Assembly (NCBI RefSeq): GCF_029210495.1
Contig: NZ_JARGDK010000010.1
Location: 1-64,000, forward strand
Origin: Pseudothioclava nitratireducens
Lineage (GTDB): Bacteria > Pseudomonadota > Alphaproteobacteria > Rhodobacterales > Rhodobacteraceae
Reading direction: 5' to 3'
DNA: 64,000 bases
Below the pieces are notes generated by a model. It worked only from the letters and a program-made list of their open reading frames with translations, did not search any database and was not told where the DNA came from. Below, in pieces: positions 16,286 through 23,133 of this stretch. Positions within the stretch are counted from its first letter, which is position 1. The number at the start of each line of letters is the position of its first letter. A program made the translations under genes and the position numbers.

Positions 16286-17292
16286 CGAATCCCCCGCTCG
16301 CGGAGGCGCTCCGCCGTCACCAGCCCACGCGCAAGCATGGCGTCGCGCATGGAATTCGAGATTGCACTTACGGGAACGTAGCGATCGGAGTTCACCATCT
16401 CGGCATAGAAGACTGGCAGATCCGTGATTGGTCGGGGTCCCTGCGGCGCTGCCGTCTTCGGCTTGCGCCGTTTTCGTGACGCCTCATCCGCCTTGCGCTG
16501 GGCAGCGCGCTGCATGATACGGTCCAGCGCCTTGGGCCCATCGGGGGGCTCGGGGTGTTCCCGCCGCGACGCCTCTGCCGCCTCGAGGATTTCAGCCTTG
16601 CTCAGCCAGAGGTCGGTCTGCCAGCGCCGAACATGTTCACGCGGCGGCCAGCCTTGCCACCAGCCGGGCAGGGGGCCGTCAGGGTCAAAGCCCAACGCCG
16701 ATAGCAACGAGCCGAAAAACGCCTCATCAAGGCCGTCACGCGCCTGCGCGCCCTCCTCCTCCTTTACTGGTTTACTTACTGGTTCTCTTACAAGTTTACT
16801 GTCCGGATTTCGGACACGGCTCGGGGCATTTTCCGGACACGGCTCGGGGTGAAAAACGGACACGGCTCCGCGTCCGGATTTCGGACGCGGGGACTGGCTA
16901 TCCACCGGCGATCTGGCAATTTCGGCAGCGTTTTCGGGGGCCGCGAAGGGCAGGTCGTCTTGCGCGTCACCGCCATGTCCGGTTTCCGGACACGGGGCTG
17001 GCCGATCTTGGGCAAAGGCCGGCTCTAAGGCCAAGATGTAGCGGGTCGGCATCTGTCGCTTGTTGCCAGGATTGAGGCGCTGCACGCGGCGGATCAGGCC
17101 CGCCGTCTCGAGCAGGGCCAGATGCTCGTTCAGCGTGGATCGGCTGATCTCGCAGTCCTCGGCCAGCTGCTCCTGGGAGGGGAAACAGCCGAAATCCGGA
17201 TTGAACCGATCGCAAAGATGCCAAAGCACGATCTTGGTCGTGGGCTTCAACCCGCGCTGCTGGATGGCCCAGTTGGTGGCGGCATGGCTCAT
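16282..17292 (-). CDS. Helix-turn-helix replication-type protein
   Basis: A 336-residue protein. Residues about 15-85 form a winged helix (TTKIVLWHLCDRFNPDFGCF, then SQEQLAEDCEISRSTLNEHL), the layout of phage and plasmid replication initiators. The middle is a low-complexity linker rich in Pro, Glu and Arg encoded by DNA repeats (see 16763-16992), and the end has a helical domain. Lambda O also carries its origin inside the coding sequence. Overlaps of 4 nt on both sides tie it to its neighbours. The initiator role is inferred from domain, repeats and position. Confidence 0.6.
   Translation of the reverse strand: MSHAATNWAIQQRGLKPTTKIVLWHLCDRFNPDFGCFPSQEQLAEDCEISRSTLNEHLALLETAGLIRRVQRLNPGNKRQMPTRYILALEPAFAQDRPAPCPETGHGGDAQDDLPFAAPENAAEIARSPVDSQSPRPKSGRGAVSVFHPEPCPENAPSRVRNPDSKLVREPVSKPVKEEEGAQARDGLDEAFFGSLLSALGFDPDGPLPGWWQGWPPREHVRRWQTDLWLSKAEILEAAEASRREHPEPPDGPKALDRIMQRAAQRKADEASRKRRKPKTAAPQGPRPITDLPVFYAEMVNSDRYVPVSAISNSMRDAMLARGLVTAERLRERGIR
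16763..16992. repeat. Palindromic repeats plus AT-rich stretch, candidate prophage replication origin
   Basis: Three inverted repeats share the core GTCCG(G)...CGGAC: 16800-16816 (6-bp arms), 16868-16890 (9-bp arms, loop GATTT) and 16976-16992 (7-bp arms, loop TTT). Two further copies of CGGACACGGCTC lie at about 16834 and 16857. Next to them, 16763-16800 is AT-rich with TTTACT three times, unlike the GC-rich surroundings. Iteron-like sites beside an AT-rich stretch inside a replication gene are typical of lambdoid origins. Confidence 0.5.
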
Positions 17293-17684
17293 GGCGCTGG
17301 CCTCCTGACCTGAGGCGTTACGCGCGTAGTGAAGCCATGATCTGACAAGGCGCCCAGCGCATCGTCCAGTGATCGTACCAGCGCCCAGCCATAGCCCTGC
17401 GCGGTCACCGCATCACGAAACGCCTCCTGCGCTTGGCTCAGCCGACCCTTGAGGGATTTTAGTTCAAGGAAGAGGACGCGCCCGGCGCAGAGCACTATCA
17501 GATCGGCAAAGCCGGGATGGACGCCCATGCCGACGAGGATCGCCTGCCGCTTGGCTCCGCGCGGTCCGGTTTCGGTGATTTCATTGGGGCAATGGTGAAT
17601 GATTGCGCCCTTGGGCAGCGCGAAACGCAACGCCGTGACGACAGCGCGCTGCAGATCCGCCTCGGGTGTGCCGCGACGCTTCAT
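17289..17684 (-). CDS. VRR-NUC domain nuclease
   Basis: A 131-residue single-domain VRR-NUC protein of the PD-(D/E)xK superfamily. The catalytic pieces are visible: GVHPGFADLIVL supplies the acidic residue and FLELKSLKGRLSQAQ supplies the E-x-K and the following Gln. Such stand-alone phage nucleases are thought to act on branched DNA during replication or recombination. The start overlaps the upstream gene stop by 4 nt and its stop overlaps the HTH gene by 4 nt, within a compact leftward operon. Confidence 0.82.
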   Translation of the reverse strand: MKRRGTPEADLQRAVVTALRFALPKGAIIHHCPNEITETGPRGAKRQAILVGMGVHPGFADLIVLCAGRVLFLELKSLKGRLSQAQEAFRDAVTAQGYGWALVRSLDDALGALSDHGFTTRVTPQVRRPAP

Positions 17685-17950
17685 CGGTGGCCCTCCCGGT
17701 CTGACCGGAGATGCTTCGTACGGCCGGGCGACTTGGCGTCGAGGACAACGAGCAGGATGCGGGCATCCTCGCGCTCCTCGGGCGTCTCGCCATGCTGGAC
17801 CAGGACATTGCAGGCCAAGCGCAACAGATGGTCGGAATGGTGAACCACATCAGCGACGACGATGCGCGCCTCGCGACGACGCTCGTGAATCCAGTCCTGG
17901 CGGGCGCGGTCGCGCGCGCTGGGCTTGCGGAAGGGCAGGGGAATGCTCAT
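17681..17950 (-). CDS. Hypothetical phage protein
   Basis: From the ATG at 17950 (GGGGGA 5 nt upstream) the protein has 89 residues, basic at both ends (RDRARQDWIHERRREARI) with a helical centre (HHSDHLLRLACNVLVQHG). I do not recognise it. It overlaps the AlpA-like gene and the VRR-NUC gene by 4 nt each, so it is surely translated as part of the operon. A longer frame reaching 18145 is unlikely, because it would run through the AlpA-like gene. Confidence 0.6.
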   Translation of the reverse strand: MSIPLPFRKPSARDRARQDWIHERRREARIVVADVVHHSDHLLRLACNVLVQHGETPEEREDARILLVVLDAKSPGRTKHLRSDREGHR

Positions 17951-18204
17951 CGACGTCCCCCATGGCACTTGCGCCGCGATGCTGTAGTTTCCTGCTCTTC
18001 GAGCCATTCCAGGACGGTGGCGCGGCGGTAAAAGACTTTGCGACCCGCCCGGATACATGGCGGGCCGGATCGCAGAACGTCCCAACGACGCAAGGTGTCC
18101 TCGGACACTCCGAGTTGTAGCGCGAGGTCGGTCCTGCTGATCCATCCTCCCAGCAAGCCGCCTGACTGCCTTGCAATGCTTTCACCGATTTCGTGCGATT
18201 GCAT
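17947..18204 (-). CDS. AlpA/excisionase-type helix-turn-helix protein
   Basis: An 85-residue protein with a MerR-like HTH (WISRTDLALQLGVSEDTLRR) followed by a wing with RAGRKVFYRRATVLEWLEE. Small proteins of this kind act as excisionases or activators of integrase genes. It heads the leftward replication operon and is divergent from the integrase across a 549-bp repeat-rich gap, the usual place for an xis or alpA gene. Whether it directs excision or only transcription is not shown. Confidence 0.75.
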   Translation of the reverse strand: MQSHEIGESIARQSGGLLGGWISRTDLALQLGVSEDTLRRWDVLRSGPPCIRAGRKVFYRRATVLEWLEEQETTASRRKCHGGRR

Positions 18205-18753
18205 GATGTCCCTCCAGTTTTGCGCCCCGATGCGGGCGATTTCCGAGGGCTACTCAGGCACAGGCTTGAGGGTGGAAGGGAGGAACGGGGTGGAATGGAA
18301 CCGCGAAACCCGTTCCGCCCCCATATTTTATTGATGATTTCGTGCGCCGCACGGCCACCGTCCTTCAAGCTGAAGCCACCTCGCAGGCCACCCTCGGACC
18401 GGTTTCGGCGACACTCGGCGGCAAATCCCCTGAAATCCCGGCATTCGCGTGCAATTCGGGGGTGGAACGCCGCAAAACGCGTTCCACCCCCTGTAATTAT
18501 TGAAGATTCGCAGCTTCCAGCGCGGACCGGGGCTCGCATGGAGGCTCAAACGTCCTGCCTGCGGGTGTGACAATGTTCGACAGCGGGACAATCGCACGTC
18601 ACGTAGCGGCAAAATCTTCAAGAAAACTTGGGGGTGGAAGCAATCTGTCTCCACGATGCCACCCTGTTCCAGCCTTCCACCCCGGTCGCCATGCTCTGCT
18701 TGATGAGGGTCTGGATCTACGCCTGATGACAGGTCCAGGAGAAAGGATTTGGC
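18205..18753. promoter_or_regulatory. Gap between xis-like gene and integrase with repeated GGGGTGGAA sites
   Basis: No convincing gene lies in these 549 bp. The core GGGGTGGAA, or a one-base variant of it, occurs at least seven times in both directions (near 18270, 18287, 18312 reverse, 18459, 18481 reverse, 18631, 18674 reverse). Two blocks, 18287-18341 and 18459-18510, are diverged direct copies that each end in an AT-rich TTATTGA-x-GATT stretch. These may be operators or arm-type binding sites for integrase and its helper. Confidence 0.55.
18458..18491. repeat. Perfect 13-bp-arm palindrome upstream of integrase
   Basis: GGGGGTGGAACGC and its exact complement GCGTTCCACCCCC flank the 8-nt loop CGCAAAAC. 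It is the best-conserved unit of the repeat family in this gap. It lacks a T-run, so it is more likely a protein-binding site than a terminator. Confidence 0.6.
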
Positions 18754-20052
18754 ATGGTGAACAGACAGAAGCTGACCGAAAAGGTTCTACGAGAGGCCAT
18801 TCCCGCCGAGGGGCGCGACTATCAGATTTTTGACACCGATGTGCGTGGCTTTGCCGTCTGCATCTATCGGGGCGGCGGCCGCGCCTTCACCCTCGATTAT
18901 CGCTACGCCGGGCGCCAGCGCCGCATGACATTCGGGCGTTGGCCTGAGTGGAGTGTCACGGCGGCGCGGGAACGGGCCAAGGAACTGCGCCGCGAGATCG
19001 ACGCAGGGGGTGACCCGCTGGCCAAGCGCGGTGCTCTGCGCGAGGCGCCGCGCGTTACCGACCTGATAGAGCGCTACGTCGAGGTGCATTTGCCCCATCT
19101 CGCGGCTCTGAATGCTGCCGACCAGCGATCCATGATGGAAAAGTTCATCGGGCCCGCGTGGGGCAGGATGCTGGTCACGGAGGTTTCCGCCTATGACGTC
19201 GAGTTGCTTCTGACCAAGGTTGCCGAAGGACGCGCACGTCCCGCCAAGCAGAAGCCGAACAACCGCGCGCGCAAGCTGCAAGGGGCCAAGCCCACGCCGG
19301 TGCGCGCAAACCGTGTCGGCGAGGTGATCCGCAAGATGTTCGCCTATGCCATCAAATGGGGGTGGCGCGAGGACAATCCTGCCATGGGGTTCCGCCGCCG
19401 CATGGAGACGCCGCGCGAACGATACCTGTCGCAAGAGGAAATCTCACGCCTTGCCATGGCGCTTGATGCGGCACAGGACGATCGTGCTGCGGGGATCATC
19501 CGCCTGTGCATGTTGACGGGCGCGCGCGTGGGTGAAGTTCGGCAGGCCCGCTTTGAGGATTTCAACCTCGAGCATCTGAGCTGGACCAAGCCTGCCAGCA
19601 CGACCAAGCAGCGCCGTGTGCACCGTGTGCCGATTTCCGATGAGGCCGCGGCGATCGTCCGCCAGCGGCGCATCGCTGTTATCAAAGGATCGCCATGGCT
19701 TTTCCCGGGCGACACGCCGGGCCAGCCCGTGCAGGAAATTCGCCGATTCTGGGCGCGCATCCAGAAGGACGTTGGGATTGAGGACGTGCGCATTCACGAC
19801 TTGCGCCATACCTTCGCCTCGCTGCTGGTGAGCGGCGGCGCGTCGCTGGAGATGATCGGCAAGTTGCTGGGCCACAGCCAGATGCAGACAACCCAGCGCT
19901 ATGCACACCTGATGGACTCGCCCCTGCGCGCCGGTGTGGGTGCTGTGGCAAGCGCGTTCAAACCAAAGCCCCGCCTCGTGCACAATGCCCAGCCCCAGCC
20001 GGCTGATGTTACACACTCTGAGGCCAGCCCGCTCATCGCTTCGGGTGCTTGA
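18754..20052 (+). CDS. int: Tyrosine recombinase / phage integrase
   Basis: A 432-residue integrase. The N-terminal DUF4102-type arm-binding domain (residues about 5-90) is followed by a SAM-like core-binding domain and the catalytic domain with Arg258 (TGARVGE), His348 and Arg351 (IHDLRH), His374 (LLGHS) and Tyr383 (QRYAH). All five hallmark residues are present. It would integrate and excise the prophage. It is divergent from the xis-like gene and convergent, with a 20-nt overlap, with the next gene. An attachment site should lie nearby but no direct repeat could be paired inside the window. Confidence 0.92.
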   Translation: MVNRQKLTEKVLREAIPAEGRDYQIFDTDVRGFAVCIYRGGGRAFTLDYRYAGRQRRMTFGRWPEWSVTAARERAKELRREIDAGGDPLAKRGALREAPRVTDLIERYVEVHLPHLAALNAADQRSMMEKFIGPAWGRMLVTEVSAYDVELLLTKVAEGRARPAKQKPNNRARKLQGAKPTPVRANRVGEVIRKMFAYAIKWGWREDNPAMGFRRRMETPRERYLSQEEISRLAMALDAAQDDRAAGIIRLCMLTGARVGEVRQARFEDFNLEHLSWTKPASTTKQRRVHRVPISDEAAAIVRQRRIAVIKGSPWLFPGDTPGQPVQEIRRFWARIQKDVGIEDVRIHDLRHTFASLLVSGGASLEMIGKLLGHSQMQTTQRYAHLMDSPLRAGVGAVASAFKPKPRLVHNAQPQPADVTHSEASPLIASGA

Positions 20053-20644
20053 ATTTCAATGCCTTCAGGATTGGCGCCAGCCGCAGCCGGATCGATTTTT
20101 CGTCGGGGAAGGTTCCGTCCTCAGACTGCATCGAGAACCAGTCCTGTAACTCCCGGATCCACTCGCCTTGCGACTTCGGCAGGCCTTCCTCGAAAACGCG
20201 GCGAGTAATTTCGACATTCATCCCCGCCCAATCGTACTCCCCGCTATCTCCCAGCCCAGCGCCCCCGGCGACGCGGCCGAAGAGGTCGTTGGTCATCTCG
20301 AATTTGTGGACATCCTGGCCGAGGATCATCATGTCGCCGATCGAGACCAGAACGCCTTCTTCAGGCGTCGTGATATACAGCCAGTCAGCCTCTTCGATCC
20401 GTCTGATGCGTTGAAGATGGGCTTCCTGCGGGCCCGTCCCGCAGCGTCTGAACATGGGTAAGATATCAGCTGGATCGATGCTGATCATGCCGGCCACACG
20501 TTCGTCACCGCAGAGCACGGGCGGTATGCCTGTGATGATCTTGAGCGATCCCGTCGCGGCCCAGCCCGCAATGTCGGAGACCGTACAGCCCCAGCGCGCG
20601 GCTGTTTCGTGCACAGGGTAGAAGGCGCGTTGTGGAAGTCCCAT
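20033..20644 (-). CDS. Unknown integrase-linked protein
   Basis: A 203-residue protein starting at the ATG at 20644 (AAGGAT 8 nt upstream). The N-terminal part (YPVHETAARWGCTVSDIAGWAA) looks like a small DNA-binding helix-turn-helix. The middle has IPPVLCGDERVAGM and ADILPMFRRCGTGPQE, and the end is a helical SIRLRLAPILKALKF segment. I have the impression that related proteins recur beside Rhodobacterales integrases, without known function. Its 3' end overlaps the integrase by 20 nt. It is divergent from the WYL regulator, with two palindromes between them. Confidence 0.6.
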   Translation of the reverse strand: MGLPQRAFYPVHETAARWGCTVSDIAGWAATGSLKIITGIPPVLCGDERVAGMISIDPADILPMFRRCGTGPQEAHLQRIRRIEEADWLYITTPEEGVLVSIGDMMILGQDVHKFEMTNDLFGRVAGGAGLGDSGEYDWAGMNVEITRRVFEEGLPKSQGEWIRELQDWFSMQSEDGTFPDEKSIRLRLAPILKALKFKHPKR

Positions 20645-20780
20645 TGGCAGAAATCCTTTCAGTTGAGTTGCTGCCACGCCGAATGAACTCCATGCAAAGC
20701 AGCATCTTGGCCGTGTTTTGAGACGATGGGCGATGCCCGGGGGCGGCCGTCTGGATGATTCGGCTCGACCACGAGGCCAT

Positions 20781-20811
20781 GGTAATTTACCGTGGAGGTA
20801 AGAATCTTACC
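20781..20811. promoter_or_regulatory. Two palindromic operators in front of the WYL regulator
   Basis: GGTAATTTACC (20781-20791) and GGTAAGAATCTTACC (20797-20811) are perfect palindromes sharing GGTAA half-sites, with centres 18 bp apart. They lie 42 bp before the WYL ATG and within the divergent region shared with the unknown gene to the left. Two helical turns of spacing suggest co-operative binding by a dimeric regulator, most simply the WYL protein itself. Confidence 0.55.
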
Positions 20812-20852
20812 CCCTCGATGCTGCTTGGGCATTTTCGCTACGGAGGCAGGCA

Positions 20853-21845
20853 ATGTCGTTCGTCAAGGCACGGGAACTGCTGCGCATCGCTGAAATGGCC
20901 AAGGCGCGATACCGCGGGGTCAGCCTCCGAGACATCATGAGCGAGTTGTCAGTGAACGAGCGGACCGCTCGACGTATGGTACGCGAACTGGAGGATCTCT
21001 GCCCCAAGGTTCTGATCACCGAAGATGAGGAACGGCGGCGGTACTGGAAGCTGGCACAGGTTCCGTTCATCGACCACCGCGTCGTTCATGAGAAGGAGCT
21101 TTCGGCGCTTGATCTGGCAATCCGGCGTGCAGCGCGCGATGGCGCAGAAAACGAGGTGGCAGCATTGCAGAGCATCCGCGATCACCTCGTCGCATCTGTC
21201 CCCCGGGTGCATGCGAGGTCAGCTGAAGTCAGCTCGGAAATAATGATGCTTGCAAACGGCTTCGCATGCCGTCCTGGACCTGCCACGAGGATACAGAAAC
21301 ACCACCTCGAGGCGCTGTTCAACGCCCTGGTCCATCCGAGCATGATCGAGATCACCTACACCAGTGCACGCAATCCGGAACCTCGTACCAAGCTTGTCGA
21401 GCCGCATGGTGTGATTGTCGGCACGCGACATTACCTTGTGGCCCGCGATGGGCCAGATGATCGGCAGTACAAGCAATACCGTTTGGATCGGATCAGCAAA
21501 ATCCAAGGCACCGCAACGCTCTTCGCGCGAGACCCTGATTTCGACATCGAGACTTACAGCACCTTCGCTTTCGGCTCATACTTTTCCGAGGAGGAACACG
21601 GCCTCGTGCGTTGGCGCTTCACTTCGCGTGCGGCGCCAGTAGCGCGCGAATTCGTGTTTCATCCAACACAGGTTCTGACCGACATGGCCGATGGCAGCCT
21701 TCTCGTGGAATTCACGGCCAGCGGTTGGGTCGAGATGGCCTGGCACCTGATCATCTGGGGCAACGATGTCGAGGTCCTTGAACCGCCAGAACTGATCTCA
21801 ATTCTCGACGAGGTGCGGCGCGGTGAGGTGAAGGTTCTGCCTTGA
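20853..21845 (+). CDS. WYL-domain transcription regulator
   Basis: A 330-residue protein with an N-terminal winged HTH (YRGVSLRDIMSELSVNERTA), a WYL domain at about residues 160-235 and a C-terminal WCX-like domain (FVFHPTQVLTDMADGSLLVE). The name-giving W-Y-L reads HYLVA here. Related proteins (BrxR, CapW) sense nucleic acids and repress anti-phage loci. No known defence genes flank it, only the unknown divergent gene. AGGCAG precedes the ATG. It may be autoregulated through the two palindromes. Confidence 0.8.
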   Translation: MSFVKARELLRIAEMAKARYRGVSLRDIMSELSVNERTARRMVRELEDLCPKVLITEDEERRRYWKLAQVPFIDHRVVHEKELSALDLAIRRAARDGAENEVAALQSIRDHLVASVPRVHARSAEVSSEIMMLANGFACRPGPATRIQKHHLEALFNALVHPSMIEITYTSARNPEPRTKLVEPHGVIVGTRHYLVARDGPDDRQYKQYRLDRISKIQGTATLFARDPDFDIETYSTFAFGSYFSEEEHGLVRWRFTSRAAPVAREFVFHPTQVLTDMADGSLLVEFTASGWVEMAWHLIIWGNDVEVLEPPELISILDEVRRGEVKVLP

Positions 21846-22008
21846 GAGATGCCAGAGTAGCGACGTGGAGGGCGGATTGCGGGCGTTCGGCGTGACATCA
21901 AGTTCGGCTCCTAAGCCTCAAAAGCGGTCTTGCGGTGGATGGGGCGGAACTGCGATCCACCCCATCTCTGGCATTTTTTGCTCTGTCCCGCCAAACGCGC
22001 GTAAATTT

Positions 22009-23133
22009 CTATCCTGTCACGCTCATGGATCGTCGGAACAGCAGCAGGCTCGCCGTGAAGAAGACTGCCCCCAGGCCTGCCATCAGCGCCAACTGAGGCC
22101 AGACCGCGTCGATGCCCGCGCCACGAAACACCACCGCCTTGGCGAAGGCGAGGAAGTGGCGCGAGGGTAGCGCCTGTGTCAGCTTCTGCACCAGATCGGG
22201 CTGGCTTTCGACCGCGCCCATCCCGCCCGACAGCATGATGACCGGGATGATGACCACGATCACCAGCAGGGCGAACTGCGCCATGCTGCGCGCAACTGTG
22301 CCCAGCAGCATCCCGATGGCCGCCGCAGCCCAAAGATAAACCGCAGCACCCGCCACCAGCAAAGGCACCGATCCGACAACCGGCACCTGCAACAGCCCCT
22401 GTACCACCAGCAGCAACGAGCCGATGAACGCCACCAGTACCACGATCATCGTGGCCAGCACCTTCGACAACGCCACCTCGGCAGGCGTCAGCGGCATCAC
22501 CATCAGATGCTCGATCGTGCCATGCTCGCGCTCGCGCAGCATCGCGGCCCCGGTGAGGGCGATGGTCAGCAGCGACAACTGGTTCAGCAAGGAAGACATC
22601 GATTTGAACCAGACCGGGTTGCCATTGGCGTTGAAGGCACGGCGCAGTTCCAGCCGCAGATCAGGCGGCGGGGCATCAGTGCTGCCCGACAGGAACTCAA
22701 GGCTTTCCAGCTGGACGATGTTGCGCAGATAGTCCGTGCCCAACTGCGCCTGCGACACCGCCGTCGCATCGGCCAGAAGCTGTGCCATGGGCACCTTGCC
22801 AGCAATCGTATCAGCCGCAAAATCAGGCGGAAAGGCCAGCGCGAACATGATCTCGCCGCGATCCATCGCTGCGGCGGCCTGATCGGCGTTTAGGTAGACC
22901 GGTTCCTGAAACCACGGCGGCATCAGGGCCCCGGCGATCTGCCGCGTCAGGGCAGAACGGTCCTCGTCCACAATCGCGATGGCGGCATTCTGCACCGTAT
23001 CGGCGGCGCCGCTGGCCTCTAGCATCACGGCGACGACGAAAGACCACAGGATCAGAATGACCATCACCGGGTCACCCAACACACTTTTCAGCTCTTTGCC
23101 GATCAGCCAGAAGATATTGGCCAGCGATTGCAT
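22009..23133 (-). CDS. ABC-2 type transporter permease (YhhJ-like)
   Basis: A 374-residue membrane protein with one N-terminal membrane helix, a long periplasmic domain (about residues 45-190) and five C-terminal helices (for example ALLVIVVIIPVIMLSGGMGA). This ABC-2 layout matches the permease next to RbbA-type ATPases. It starts directly after the fused ATPase gene stop, as the last gene of the exporter operon. It probably pairs with the permease half of its neighbour to form the export channel. Substrate unknown. Confidence 0.85.
   Translation of the reverse strand: MQSLANIFWLIGKELKSVLGDPVMVILILWSFVVAVMLEASGAADTVQNAAIAIVDEDRSALTRQIAGALMPPWFQEPVYLNADQAAAAMDRGEIMFALAFPPDFAADTIAGKVPMAQLLADATAVSQAQLGTDYLRNIVQLESLEFLSGSTDAPPPDLRLELRRAFNANGNPVWFKSMSSLLNQLSLLTIALTGAAMLREREHGTIEHLMVMPLTPAEVALSKVLATMIVVLVAFIGSLLLVVQGLLQVPVVGSVPLLVAGAAVYLWAAAAIGMLLGTVARSMAQFALLVIVVIIPVIMLSGGMGAVESQPDLVQKLTQALPSRHFLAFAKAVVFRGAGIDAVWPQLALMAGLGAVFFTASLLLFRRSMSVTG

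Noticed and set aside
16801-16992. CRISPR array
   Set aside because: The repeats are palindromic, irregularly spaced, too short and lie inside a coding gene. There are no cas genes.
18205-18753. Transposon ends or insertion sequence
   Set aside because: Inverted repeats are present but no transposase gene or target duplication is visible. They fit regulatory or recombinase sites better.
21901-21980. Intrinsic terminator after the WYL gene
   Set aside because: GGTGGAT/ATCCACC and GATGGGG/CCCCATC can pair in two ways, but the T-run starts about 13-20 bases after the stem, too far for confidence.
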